From Streptomyces fungicidicus (lineage in GTDB: Bacteria; Actinomycetota; Actinomycetes; Streptomycetales; Streptomycetaceae): a stretch of 64,000 nt of DNA. Numbering within the stretch: the first letter of the stretch is position 1; each line of letters opens with the position of its first letter. Position numbers and translations under genes: made by a program. The notes beneath the pieces are model-generated. The model made no database searches and was not told the DNA's origin. It saw nothing but the letters and a program-made list of their open reading frames with translations. The stretch lies in the NCBI RefSeq assembly GCF_003665435.1, contig NZ_CP023407.1, forward strand, positions 3,782,001 through 3,846,000. The letters are read 5' to 3'. Shown one piece after another: positions 33,073 through 41,603 of this stretch.

Positions 33073-34290
33073 TCAGGGGGTGACGGCGGTGCGCCGCTCG
33101 GCGGTCGCCGGAGCGGTGACCGGGGTGGCGGGCGCGGCGGCGGAGGTGCCGCGGCGCTCGAGCGCGGCCGAGACGAAGGCCAGCACCAGGGCGCTCGCGG
33201 CGAGGACGGCGCCGACCCAGTTGGGCGCGGTGTAGCCGAGACCGGCCGCGATCACGAGGCCGCCCAGCCAGGCGGCCAGCGCGTTGCCGAGGTTGAAGGC
33301 GCCGATGTTCAGGGCCGAGGCCAGGGTGGGGGCGCCGTGCGCCTGGTCGAGCACCCGCTTCTGCAACGGCGGCACCGTGGCGAATCCGAGGCCGCCGATG
33401 AGCACGATGGTGACGGCCGCCGCGGCCTTGTTGTGGGCGGTCAGCGTGAAGAGCGCGAGGACGACGGACAGGGCGCCCAGGGACAGGTACAGCATGGGCA
33501 TCAGGGCGCGGTCGGCGTACCTGCCGCCGACGAGGTTGCCGCCGACCATGCCGAGCCCGAAGAGGACCAGCAGCCAGGTGACGGAACCGTCCGCGAAACC
33601 GGCGGCGTGCGTCATCATCGGCGCGATGTAGGTGATGGCCGCGAAGACCCCGCCGAAACCGAGGACGGTCATCGCCATCGCGAGCAGGACCTGGATGTTC
33701 TTCAGTGCCGCCAGCTCATGACGCAGCCGTACGCCCTCGGGCCTTGGCATGTCGGGGACGAGCTTCGCGATGCCGGCCAGGCCGACGACGCCGAGGACGG
33801 CGACGATGCCGAAGGTGACGCGCCAGCCGAGGGACTGGCCGACGAGGGTGCCCAGCGGCACGCCGACGACGTTGGCGACGGTCAGGCCGGTGAACATCAG
33901 GGCGATGGCCCCGGCCTTCTTGTCCGGCGCGACCAGCTCGGCCGCCACCACCGCACCGATGCCGAAGAAGGCGCCGTGGGCCAGTGAGGCCACCACCCGG
34001 CCGGTCAGCATGACGCCGAAGGACGGTGCCAGGGCCGAGAGCAGGTTCCCGGCGATGAACAGTCCCATCAGCAGCATCAGCATCCGCTTGCGGGAGATCC
34101 TGGTGCCGAGCACGGTCATCAGCGGGGCGCCGAACATGACGCCCAGCGCGTAGCCGGTCACCAGATAGCCGGCGGTGGGAATGGAGACCCCGAAGTCACC
34201 GGCGACCTCGGGCAGCAAGCCCATGATCACGAACTCCGTGGTTCCGATCCCGAAGGCCCCGATCGCGAGGGCCAGTAGCGCGAGAGGCAT
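33073..34290 (-). CDS. MFS transporter, DHA1 drug-efflux type
   Basis: 405 aa with 12 TM helices. The N-terminus LLALAIGAFGIGTTEFVIMG and the loop GTRISRKRMLML are typical of the chloramphenicol/arabinose-efflux AraJ/CmlR subgroup of DHA1 exporters. Divergent from a MarR gene with a 142-bp shared region carrying direct repeats, so it is probably repressed by that MarR protein and induced by its ligand. Substrate unknown. Confidence 0.9.
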   Translation of the reverse strand: MPLALLALAIGAFGIGTTEFVIMGLLPEVAGDFGVSIPTAGYLVTGYALGVMFGAPLMTVLGTRISRKRMLMLLMGLFIAGNLLSALAPSFGVMLTGRVVASLAHGAFFGIGAVVAAELVAPDKKAGAIALMFTGLTVANVVGVPLGTLVGQSLGWRVTFGIVAVLGVVGLAGIAKLVPDMPRPEGVRLRHELAALKNIQVLLAMAMTVLGFGGVFAAITYIAPMMTHAAGFADGSVTWLLVLFGLGMVGGNLVGGRYADRALMPMLYLSLGALSVVLALFTLTAHNKAAAAVTIVLIGGLGFATVPPLQKRVLDQAHGAPTLASALNIGAFNLGNALAAWLGGLVIAAGLGYTAPNWVGAVLAASALVLAFVSAALERRGTSAAAPATPVTAPATAERRTAVTP

Positions 34291-34342
34291 GGGGGACAGA
34301 CCTTCCCAGACGATTGCAGGAGCGCTTTACAAGCTCAGACAA

Positions 34343-34367
34343 TAATTGCAGATGCCGATTAATTGCA
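34343..34367. promoter_or_regulatory. Probable MarR operator region
   Basis: Direct repeats TAATTGCA at 34343-34350 and 34360-34367, 17 bp apart start to start, in an AT-rich block between the divergent MFS and MarR genes. Confidence 0.5.
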
Positions 34368-34432
34368 AGCGCGGGCTATTGCGGACTTGCTCTACCCTGG
34401 TGCCAGTAGCTCCTTGGACGGAGGAAACGCCC

Positions 34433-34897
34433 ATGACGGCCACGGATCCCGCGCTCACCGCCCTCTCCCAGGGCTGGTGCGCACTCTCCCTGCTGCACGG
34501 GAGGATCGAGGCCCACATCGAACGCGCCCTGCAGGCCCGGCACGACCTGAGCGTGCGCGAGTACTCCCTGCTCGACGTGCTCAGCCGGCAGCACGACGGC
34601 GACGGGGGCCATCTGCAGATGAAGCAGGTCGCCGACGCGGTCGTGCTCAGCCAGAGCGCCACCACGCGCCTGGTCACCCGCCTGGAGGACCGTGGACTGC
34701 TGGAGCGCTATCTGTGCCCCACCGACCGCCGCGGCATCTACACCAACGTCACCCCGGCCGGCCTCGAGCTTCTGACCCGGGCGCGACCCACCAATGACAC
34801 GGCCTTGCGTGAGGCCCTGGACGAGGCAGCGGCCAATCCCGAACTGGCCCCACTGGTCCGGGCCGTGGAAACGCTCAAGACGTCGGTGCCCGCATAG
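34433..34897 (+). CDS. MarR family transcriptional regulator
   Basis: 154 aa winged-helix protein: dimer helices at both ends, recognition region MKQVADAVVLSQSATTRLVTRLEDRGLLER (residues ~61-92, cited in two parts: MKQVADAV and SATTRLVTRLEDRGLLER), wing PTDRRGIYTNVTPAG. ATG 34433 has GGAGG 8 nt upstream. It should repress the divergent MFS exporter and itself. A GNAT gene follows 9 bp downstream, perhaps co-transcribed. Confidence 0.92.
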   Translation: MTATDPALTALSQGWCALSLLHGRIEAHIERALQARHDLSVREYSLLDVLSRQHDGDGGHLQMKQVADAVVLSQSATTRLVTRLEDRGLLERYLCPTDRRGIYTNVTPAGLELLTRARPTNDTALREALDEAAANPELAPLVRAVETLKTSVPA

Positions 34898-34906
34898 GCT
34901 GCGGCC

Positions 34907-35359
34907 ATGGACGATCTCGAGATACGTGCCGCGGCCGCCGACGACCTCCCCGCGATCGTCGGCATGCTCGCGGACGACCCCCTGGGCGCGCAACGAGAGT
35001 CGCCGGAGGACCTCGCCCCCTATCTCACCGCTCTGGAGCGGCTCGGCGCCGACCCGAACCAGCACCTGGTCGTGGCGGTCCGTGAGGGCCGCGTCGTCGG
35101 CACCCTCCAGCTCACGATCGTTCCCGGCCTCTCCCGCCGCGGCGCCACCCGGTCGATCATCGAAGCGGTCCGGATCCACGGCGACGAGCGCGGCAGCGGT
35201 CTGGGGAGCCGGCTCATCGAGTGGGCGATCGACACGTCCCGCCGTGAGGGGTGCCAACTGGTCCAGCTGACCTCGGACAACACCCGCACCGATGCCCACC
35301 GCTTCTACGAGCGCCTCGGCTTCACGGCCTCCCATGTGGGCTTCAAGCTGCCGCTGTGA
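34907..35359 (+). CDS. GNAT family N-acetyltransferase
   Basis: 150 aa single-domain GNAT. The acetyl-CoA loop is RIHGDERGSGLGSRLIEWA near residues 82-100, and the end HRFYERLGFTASHVGFKL is characteristic. Nine bp after the MarR stop, so probably in its transcript; an acetyltransferase paired with an efflux pump and MarR regulator suggests drug or metabolite detoxification, an inference. Confidence 0.9.
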   Translation: MDDLEIRAAAADDLPAIVGMLADDPLGAQRESPEDLAPYLTALERLGADPNQHLVVAVREGRVVGTLQLTIVPGLSRRGATRSIIEAVRIHGDERGSGLGSRLIEWAIDTSRREGCQLVQLTSDNTRTDAHRFYERLGFTASHVGFKLPL

Positions 35360-35373
35360 CGCAACGGGCCGGA

Positions 35374-35395
35374 TCCTGTTTCACGTGAAACAGGA
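35374..35395. other. parS site in a 22-bp palindrome
   Basis: Perfect parS at 35378-35391; the palindrome continues 4 bp on each side (TCCT/AGGA). It lies between two convergent stops (35359 and 35422) and may also act as their terminator. Confidence 0.92.
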
Positions 35396-35421
35396 CCCGC
35401 CGCCGCCGGACCGGCCGGAGG

Positions 35422-36810
35422 CTAGCCGATGCCCCTCCACCCCTCGGGGTCCACTCCGCCCGGCACGGGAGCCCCCTCGTCATACGGCTGCCGCGTGAAC
35501 ACGAACGAGCCCAGGTCGAGATGGCTCACCGCCCCGTCCGGCCGCCGTACCGGCCTCAGGACCTCTCCGGCGTAGTAGCCCTCCAGCCCCACCCAGGTGC
35601 CGTCCCCCTGCGGACGGAAACGTGAGCGCCTGCCGTTGCCGGACAGCGGCCCGAGCGAGACGAGACCGTCCGCCCGGAGCCGCAGGGCGAACGCGGCCGT
35701 CCCCCAATACCACTGCCCCACCAGCTCCAGCACCGCGGGATCGGGGGTCTCCCGCAGCGGCTGCCAGGGAGCCGGGATACGCGGTTCCGCCTCGGCGACG
35801 ATCCGTACGAGGTCCGCGGCGACCGTGAACGGCGCCGGCCCCGAGGTGCAGTTGGCCAGGACCACCGCGCTCACGTCGTCCGCCACACCGGCGGTGAGGC
35901 AGGCGAGGAACCCCGGCAGTGATCCGGTGTGCCCGACGAGGGACCGGCCGTGCTGGTGCCGGACCTCCAGGCCCAGGCAGTACGCGTAGCCGCTCGTCAC
36001 GTCCGCCGCCTCGGCCGGTGCCGCAGGCGTCCTCATCTCCCGCAGCGACTCGTCACTCAGCACCCGCTCGTCGCCCCCGGACAGGAAGGCCGCGAAGCGC
36101 GCCAAGTCCCCTGCGGTCGACCAGAGTTGCCCGGCGGGCGCCATCAGCCCGAGGTCCTCCAGCGGCTCGGGCAGCATCACATCCGCCCATGGGTGCACCG
36201 CCCAGCCGCCCGCGTGCGGCGCCTCCGCGTGCACGGTCGTGCGACGCAGGCCCAGGGGTTCGAGCACCTCCCGCCGGAGCACCTCCTCCCACGGCGCACC
36301 GCGCAGCTTCTCGACCAGCGCGCCGAGCAGCGCGTATCCGGTGTTCGAGTAGTGGAACCGCCTGCCCGCGGGATGCACCAGGGGCCGCTCGCCCAGCACG
36401 TCGGCGAGATCCGGCCGCAGGGAGCCCGGGGTCCGCTCCCACCAGGGCCCGGGCGTCTCCGCAGCCAGCCCCGCGCTGTGGGAAAGCAGTTGCGCGACGG
36501 TCGCCCCGCCCGCGCCCGTGCCCGGCAGATGTCTCTCCAGCGGGTCGGAGAGAGCGAGCGCTCCCTCGTCGCGCAGCCGGAGCACCAGCACGGCGGTGAA
36601 GGTCTTGGTGATCGAGCCGATCCGGTACTGCACGTTCTCGTCCGGGGCCTGGCCCTCCACCGAGGTCCGTGCCCCCGTCCACACGGTCCTCCCGCCGCGC
36701 ACCACGGCCGCGACGAGCGACGGCGCCCGCCCTTCGGCCTGGGCGACGGCGATCCGGTGCAGCAGTGCCCGACGAGTGCCGGGCAGCAGTTCTTCCTGAG
36801 CTGTCGTCAT
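35422..36810 (-). CDS. Serine hydrolase (beta-lactamase/class C PBP family)
   Basis: 462 aa, no signal peptide. Catalytic motifs: SITK (Ser and Lys) near 67, YSNTGY near 154, and GHTGS near 292. The last ~110 residues form a beta-rich C-terminal domain common in this family of esterases and D-aminopeptidases. Lack of a secretion signal makes a cytosolic esterase more likely than a true beta-lactamase. Only 53 bp separate its start from the next gene on the same strand. Confidence 0.87.
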   Translation of the reverse strand: MTTAQEELLPGTRRALLHRIAVAQAEGRAPSLVAAVVRGGRTVWTGARTSVEGQAPDENVQYRIGSITKTFTAVLVLRLRDEGALALSDPLERHLPGTGAGGATVAQLLSHSAGLAAETPGPWWERTPGSLRPDLADVLGERPLVHPAGRRFHYSNTGYALLGALVEKLRGAPWEEVLRREVLEPLGLRRTTVHAEAPHAGGWAVHPWADVMLPEPLEDLGLMAPAGQLWSTAGDLARFAAFLSGGDERVLSDESLREMRTPAAPAEAADVTSGYAYCLGLEVRHQHGRSLVGHTGSLPGFLACLTAGVADDVSAVVLANCTSGPAPFTVAADLVRIVAEAEPRIPAPWQPLRETPDPAVLELVGQWYWGTAAFALRLRADGLVSLGPLSGNGRRSRFRPQGDGTWVGLEGYYAGEVLRPVRRPDGAVSHLDLGSFVFTRQPYDEGAPVPGGVDPEGWRGIG

Positions 36811-36863
36811 GCGCCCAGTTCAACAGCAACCGCGGGATCGGGAGAACTCCTGCCCGAGGCACC

Positions 36864-37493
36864 TCAGTCGTCGAACCAGACCACGAGTCGCACGTGGTCG
36901 TCGCCGTGCTGCGACGCGAGGGCCTCCATGACCGTCCAGACCGGTTTCCACTCGCCTGTCTCCGGGACGGCGTCCCGGCGGCGGAGTCTTTCGGACCTGT
37001 AGAGAGTGTCGCCGATGAGCCATTCGCTCCCCTCGGGCCACTCCCGGGCCTCGCCCGGCACCGGGCCGGGAAGGCCGACGGCTTCTGCCAGGCGAGGACT
37101 CCAGGCGGACTTCCCGGTCAGCCGGAGCCCGTCCGGAGTCCGACGGTACTGGTGGAGCCGGCTGTCGGCCTTCTCGGCCGGCTCGCCCCAGTCGACCTCC
37201 TTCAGCTCGGCCCAGGTGATCCAGGTGGTGCCGTACGCCTGGTCCGGCCACTCGGCGAGTCGGCCGAGTTCGGCACGGACGGTCTCCGACGCGTCGGCCG
37301 GGAGTCCCCGGTCCGCGGCCAGCGGCCGGAAGTTCGCGTAGTTGCGGACTCCGAAGAGGCAGCCGAACGCGTCGTAGTTCCGGGTGGTGTTGAGGAGGAA
37401 GAGGTCGATGGCGGCGCGCCAGACCGGGCCTTCGCCCTCCTCGTGGAGGTGCCGTGCCCGGCACTCGACGAAACCGCTGATGTCCGTCCCCAT
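36864..37493 (-). CDS. Hypothetical protein
   Basis: 209 aa, soluble, no family I can name. It starts MGTDISGFVECR, is rich in Trp and acidic residues (WITWAELKEVDW, GEWKPVWTVMEAL) and ends HVRLVVWFDD. The opening phrase GTDI-GFVE is seen in phage-like and hypothetical Streptomyces proteins. Start 7 bp after the dnaB stop suggests readthrough from dnaB, though base composition is slightly lower in GC than its neighbours, hinting at later acquisition. Confidence 0.7.
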   Translation of the reverse strand: MGTDISGFVECRARHLHEEGEGPVWRAAIDLFLLNTTRNYDAFGCLFGVRNYANFRPLAADRGLPADASETVRAELGRLAEWPDQAYGTTWITWAELKEVDWGEPAEKADSRLHQYRRTPDGLRLTGKSAWSPRLAEAVGLPGPVPGEAREWPEGSEWLIGDTLYRSERLRRRDAVPETGEWKPVWTVMEALASQHGDDHVRLVVWFDD

Positions 37494-37500
37494 GTGACGG

Positions 37501-38979
37501 TCAGGTCTGCGCCATGTCGACGAAGCGCGAGTAGTGGCCCTGGAAGGCCACGGTGATGGTCGCCGTGGGGCCGTTTCGGTGCTTGGCGACGATCAGGTCC
37601 GCCTCGCCCGCGCGCGGGGACTCCTTCTCGTAGGCGTCCTCGCGGTGCAGCAGGATGACCATGTCGGCGTCCTGCTCGATGGAGCCGGACTCACGCAGGT
37701 CGGAGACCATCGGCTTCTTGTCCGTGCGCTGTTCGGGGCCACGGTTGAGCTGGGAGAGCGCGATCACCGGGATCTCCAGCTCCTTGGCGAGCAGCTTGAG
37801 GTTACGGGACATGTCCGAAACCTCCTGCTGACGGCTCTCGGACCGCTTGGAGCCGCCGGCCTGCATCAGCTGCAGATAGTCGATGACGACCAGCTTCAGG
37901 TCGTTGCGCTGCTTCAGACGGCGGCACTTGGCGCGGATCTCCATCATCGACAGGTTCGGCGAGTCGTCGATGTAGAGCGGCGCCGCCGAGACGTCCGGCA
38001 TCCGGCGGGCCAGGCGCGTCCAGTCCTCGTCGGTCATCGTCCCGGAACGCATGTGGTGCAGGGCGACCCGGGCCTCCGCGGACAGCAGGCGCATCGCGAT
38101 CTCGTTGCGCCCCATCTCGAGCGAGAAGATGACGCTCGGCAGGTTGTTCTTGATGGAGGCGGCCCGCGCGAAGTCCAGGGCGAGCGTCGACTTGCCCATC
38201 GCGGGACGCGCGGCGATGACGATCATCTGACCCGGGTGCAGGCCGTTGGTGAGCGAGTCGAAGTCGGTGAACCCGGTGGGTACGCCGGTCATCTCACCGC
38301 TGCGGGATCCGATCGCCTCGATCTCGTCGAGCGCGCCCTCCATGATGTCGCCCAGCGGCAGGTAGTCCTCACTGGTGCGCTGCTCGGTGACCGCGTAGAT
38401 CTCCGCCTGCGCGCGGTTGACGATCTCGTCGACGTCGTCGTCGGCCGCGTATCCCATCTGCGTGATGCGCGTACCGGCCTCGACCAGGCGGCGCAGCACG
38501 GCACGCTCGTGGACGATCTCCGCGTAGTAGGCCGCGTTGGCCGCCGTCGGCACCGTCTGGACCAGGGTGTGCAGATACGAGGCCCCGCCGACCTTGTTGA
38601 TCTCACCGCGCTTGGTCAGCTCCGCGGCGATGGTGATCGGGTCGGCCGGCTCGCCCTTGGCGTACACGTCGAGGATCGCCGTGTAGACGGTCTCGTGGGC
38701 CGGCTTGTAGAAGTCGTGGCCCTTGAGGATCTCGACGACGTCGGCGATGGCGTCCTTGGACAGCAGCATGCCGCCCAGCACCGACTGCTCGGCCTCAAGA
38801 TCCTGGGGCGGCACCCGCTCGAAGGCGGAGCCTCCCCCGTCCCACGCGCCGCCGTCCCGGCCCCGGTCGTGCTGCTCGTCGCGGCCCCTGCCCCGGTCCT
38901 CGCGGCGGCGGGAGGCGGGCAGACGATCACTGGGACCGCTGTCGGCCCACGGATCGTCCAAGGGCTCGGAAATGCTCAC
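37501..38979 (-). CDS. dnaB: Replicative DNA helicase DnaB
   Basis: 492-aa hexameric 5'-3' helicase. An Arg/Asp-rich N-terminal tail (1-50) precedes the DnaB N-domain (PQDLEAEQSVLGGML), a linker, and the RecA-like domain with Walker A ARPAMGKST near 235 and Walker B VVIDYLQLM near 340. No intein. It opens the fork with DnaA and DnaG. Its upstream 460-bp region carries a DnaA-box cluster, so DnaA may control it directly. Confidence 0.97.
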   Translation of the reverse strand: MSISEPLDDPWADSGPSDRLPASRRREDRGRGRDEQHDRGRDGGAWDGGGSAFERVPPQDLEAEQSVLGGMLLSKDAIADVVEILKGHDFYKPAHETVYTAILDVYAKGEPADPITIAAELTKRGEINKVGGASYLHTLVQTVPTAANAAYYAEIVHERAVLRRLVEAGTRITQMGYAADDDVDEIVNRAQAEIYAVTEQRTSEDYLPLGDIMEGALDEIEAIGSRSGEMTGVPTGFTDFDSLTNGLHPGQMIVIAARPAMGKSTLALDFARAASIKNNLPSVIFSLEMGRNEIAMRLLSAEARVALHHMRSGTMTDEDWTRLARRMPDVSAAPLYIDDSPNLSMMEIRAKCRRLKQRNDLKLVVIDYLQLMQAGGSKRSESRQQEVSDMSRNLKLLAKELEIPVIALSQLNRGPEQRTDKKPMVSDLRESGSIEQDADMVILLHREDAYEKESPRAGEADLIVAKHRNGPTATITVAFQGHYSRFVDMAQT

Positions 38980-39162
38980 CGAGCCACCTCCTCCCGTCCG
39001 CCGGAGCGGACCTCGCCGTGCCCCTCAGTTCTACGGCACGGCTCTGACAAATAAGAGGCCCAACTCCAGTTGCCGCACGCCAGGTTTGTGGCGTTTTTGT
39101 GAGCGGTGGACGGAGCAAGCGCCGGACCACCGTAGGCCCCTCGGCACCGTCAGCCAATCTGG

Positions 39163-39425
39163 TTATCCACAGGCCCTGTGGACGACCGGCCCAATGCTGT
39201 GGAGAACTCCGGGAAACCTGTGCACGAGCCGGTGGACAGCCCTGTGAACAAGCCGGGGCCCCTCTTGTCGACACAGCCTTGACCTGCAGTTTTATCGTCC
39301 ACCGGCTGTGCAGAAGAAAAAGTTTCCCGGTCGGATCAAGATCGCTTCATGAGGTGTACGCAACCCCACACCCAGAGCCACGAAGTAAGGGTCTATAAAG
39401 CTTTGCATCTCTTACCTGTGGACGA
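39163..39425. promoter_or_regulatory. DnaA-box cluster upstream of dnaB
   Basis: DnaA-like 9-mers: TTATCCACA 39163-39171 (perfect), TGTGGACGA 39177-39185, TGTGGAGAA 39198-39206, TGTGAACAA 39243-39251, TTGTCGACA 39265-39273 and TGTGGACGA 39417-39425 (one mismatch each), plus TGTGCACGA 39219-39227 (two). Possibly the cluster called H24 in S. coelicolor; that link is from memory. Confidence 0.7.
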
Positions 39426-39432
39426 TTAGATT
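39403..39432 (+). promoter_or_regulatory. Promoter of the MATE gene (leaderless)
   Basis: TTGCAT (39403-39408), 18-bp spacer, TAGATT (39427-39432); initiation about 7-8 bp later would fall on the ATG at 39440, so the mRNA is probably leaderless. A near-consensus DnaA box lies in the spacer. Confidence 0.55.
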
Positions 39433-39439
39433 GGTGCAC

Positions 39440-40777
39440 ATGACACAGGCCCCCGCACGGCCCCGAGCCGCTCGACGGCAGCATGACCGAGAGATCGTCA
39501 TGCTGGCAGTTCCCGCCTTCGGCGCGCTCGTCGCCGAGCCGCTCTTCGTCATGGCCGACAGTGCCATCGTCGGCCATCTGGGGACGGCACAGCTCGCCGG
39601 CCTCGGCGTCGCCTCCGCCCTCCTGATGACCGCGGTGAGCGTCTTCGTCTTCCTCGCCTACGCCACCACGGCCGCCGTCGCCCGGCGGGTCGGTGCGGGC
39701 GACCTCCCCTCGGCGATCCGCCAGGGCATGGACGGCATCTGGCTGGCGCTCCTCCTCGGTGGCATCGTCGTGGCCGCCGTCCTGCCCACGGCACCCGCGC
39801 TCGTGGAGCTCTTCGGCGCCTCGGACACAGCGGCCCCCTACGCGACCACCTATCTGCGGATCTCCACGCTCGGCATACCGGCCATGCTGATCGTCCTCGC
39901 CGCGACCGGGGTCCTCCGCGGGCTGCAGAACACCAGGACACCGCTCTATGTGGCGATCGCCGGTTTCGTCGCCAACGGTGTCCTCAACGTCGCCCTGGTC
40001 TACGGCGCCGGCCTCGGTATCGCCGGCTCCGCCTGGGGCACCGTCATCGCACAGTGCGGCATGGCCGTGGTCTACCTGGTCGTGGTGGTGCGCGGGGCCC
40101 GCAGGCACGGGGCGTCGCTCCGGCCGGACGCCGCCGGGATCAGGGCCTCGGCCCGAGCGGGGGTCCCCCTGCTGGTGCGCACCCTCTCGCTCCGGGCGAT
40201 CCTGATGATCGCGACAGCCGTCGCCGCGCGCCTCGGCGACTCCGACATCGCGGCCCACCAGATCGTCCTCTCCCTGTGGAGCCTGCTCGCGTTCGCGCTG
40301 GACGCCATCGCCATCGCCGGGCAGGCCATCATCGGGCGCTATCTGGGCGCCGGGGACGTCCGGGGCGCCCGTGAGGCGTGCCGCCGGATGGTCGAGTGGG
40401 GCATCGCGGTCGGGGTCGTCCTCGGTGTGCTGGTGGTGCTTGCCCGACCGGTGTTCCTGCCTCTTTTCACCGGCGACCCCACCGTCAAGAGCGTGGCACT
40501 GCCCGCCTTGCTGCTGGTGGCGCTGTCCCAGCCGATCTGCGGCATCGTGTTCGTCCTGGACGGCGTGCTGATGGGCGCGGGCGACGGGCCCTATCTGGCA
40601 TGGGCGATGCTGCTGACGCTCGCGGTCTTCACCCCCGCCGCCCTGCTGGTCCCCGCTCTCGGGGGCGGGCTTACCGCTCTGTGGGCCACGATGACGCTCA
40701 TGATGAGCGTGCGCATGCTGACGCTGTGGCTCCGCACCCGCTCCGGCCACTGGATCGTCACCGGCGCGGCGCGCTGA
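39440..40777 (+). CDS. MATE family efflux transporter
   Basis: 445 aa, 12 TM helices, DinF-type MATE: first helix VMLAVPAFGALVAEPLFVMADS with the VAEP and D motifs, and the second-half counterpart VPLLVRTLSLRAILMI. It would export cationic compounds in exchange for Na+ or H+; no substrate evident. ATG 39440 has no ribosome site and fits a leaderless start; a TTG at 39431 would precede. Followed by a parS site and a strong terminator. Confidence 0.92.
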   Translation: MTQAPARPRAARRQHDREIVMLAVPAFGALVAEPLFVMADSAIVGHLGTAQLAGLGVASALLMTAVSVFVFLAYATTAAVARRVGAGDLPSAIRQGMDGIWLALLLGGIVVAAVLPTAPALVELFGASDTAAPYATTYLRISTLGIPAMLIVLAATGVLRGLQNTRTPLYVAIAGFVANGVLNVALVYGAGLGIAGSAWGTVIAQCGMAVVYLVVVVRGARRHGASLRPDAAGIRASARAGVPLLVRTLSLRAILMIATAVAARLGDSDIAAHQIVLSLWSLLAFALDAIAIAGQAIIGRYLGAGDVRGAREACRRMVEWGIAVGVVLGVLVVLARPVFLPLFTGDPTVKSVALPALLLVALSQPICGIVFVLDGVLMGAGDGPYLAWAMLLTLAVFTPAALLVPALGGGLTALWATMTLMMSVRMLTLWLRTRSGHWIVTGAAR

Positions 40778-40779
40778 CC

Positions 40780-40793
40780 GTTTCACGTGAAAC
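40780..40793. other. parS site
   Basis: Perfect GTTTCACGTGAAAC, 2 bp after the MATE stop and 5 bp before the terminator hairpin. Confidence 0.92.
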
Positions 40794-40798
40794 ACAGC

Positions 40799-40833
40799 GA
40801 TGGGGGCCGCCCCCGAAGGGTGCGGCCCCCATC
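40799..40833. terminator. Bidirectional terminator (MATE / rplI)
   Basis: GATGGGGGCCGC/GCGGCCCCCATC, 12-bp perfect stem, between the convergent stops at 40777 and 40859. Confidence 0.88.
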
Positions 40834-40858
40834 CTCACTGCTTCAGTGGGCGCGGCCC

Positions 40859-41305
40859 TCAGGCAGCGACGACCTCGAGGCTGACCTTGGCGGCAACCTC
40901 GGGGTGCAGACGGACGGACGTCTCGTGGGCGCCCAGCGTCTTGATCGGCGAGCCCAGCTCGATGCGGCGCTTGTCGACGTCGGGGCCACCGGCGGCCTTG
41001 ATCGCCGAAGCGACGTCGGCCGGCGTGACGGAACCGAAGAGACGACCGGCGTCGCCGGAGCGGACGGCCAGGCGGACCTTGACGCCCTCGAGCTGCGCCT
41101 TCACCTGGTTGGCCTGCTCGATGGTCTGGATCTCGTGGATCTTGCGAGCACGACGGATCTGCTCGACGTCCTTCTCGCCGCCCTTGGTCCAGCGGATCGC
41201 GAGCTTCCGCGGAACCAGGTAGTTGCGAGCGTAGCCGTCCTTGACGTCGACGACGTCGCCCGCGGCACCGAGGCCGGAGACCTCGTGGGTGAGGATGATC
41301 TTCAT
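40859..41305 (-). CDS. rplI: 50S ribosomal protein L9
   Basis: 148 aa: N-terminal rRNA-binding domain (MKIILTHEVSGLGAAGDVVDV ... GYARNYLVPRKLA), connecting helix and C-terminal domain. Last gene of the rpsF-ssb-rpsR-rplI operon, 18 bp after rpsR, followed by a strong terminator. Confidence 0.98.
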   Translation of the reverse strand: MKIILTHEVSGLGAAGDVVDVKDGYARNYLVPRKLAIRWTKGGEKDVEQIRRARKIHEIQTIEQANQVKAQLEGVKVRLAVRSGDAGRLFGSVTPADVASAIKAAGGPDVDKRRIELGSPIKTLGAHETSVRLHPEVAAKVSLEVVAA

Positions 41306-41323
41306 GAGTCGGTCACCCTTCCC

Positions 41324-41560
41324 TTATCGCGCGGTGGACGTGTAGGGCAGCAGCGCCATCTCACGGCTGTTCTTCACGGCCGTGGCGACGTCACGCTGGT
41401 GCTGCGTGCAGTTGCCGGTCACGCGGCGGGCACGGATCTTGCCGCGGTCGGAAATGAACTTCCGCAGCATGTTCGTGTCCTTGTAGTCCACGTACGTGAC
41501 CTTGTCCTTGCAGAATGCGCAGACCTTCTTCTTAGGCTTGCGCACAGGCGGCTTCGCCAT
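41324..41560 (-). CDS. rpsR: 30S ribosomal protein S18
   Basis: 78 aa, S18 signature KVTYVDYKDTNMLRKFI and RITGNC-type core (RRVTGNCTQHQRDVATAVK). It carries a CAFC pair at about 14-17 and a Cys in GNC, the zinc-type (C+) form; Streptomyces keeps C- paralogues under Zur elsewhere. Paired with S6 in the same operon, with which it forms a complex on the 30S platform. Confidence 0.97.
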   Translation of the reverse strand: MAKPPVRKPKKKVCAFCKDKVTYVDYKDTNMLRKFISDRGKIRARRVTGNCTQHQRDVATAVKNSREMALLPYTSTAR

Positions 41561-41603
41561 GATGTTTCTCCTGTGTGATCAAGAAGTGTGCGTGCGGCCC
41601 CGC

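Larger units (their letters stand above)
38980..39439. promoter_or_regulatory. dnaB-MATE intergenic region
   Basis: 460 bp between divergent genes. The left 130 bp should hold the dnaB promoter. The centre carries a DnaA-box cluster; the right end has a MATE promoter. No gene or RNA is evident. Confidence 0.6.

Noticed and set aside
40670..40673. TTA in the MATE gene
   Set aside because: Frame reads CTT ACC; not an in-frame TTA. Similar out-of-frame cases in ssgR (26553), the PBP (48287) and murJ (60244) were also excluded.
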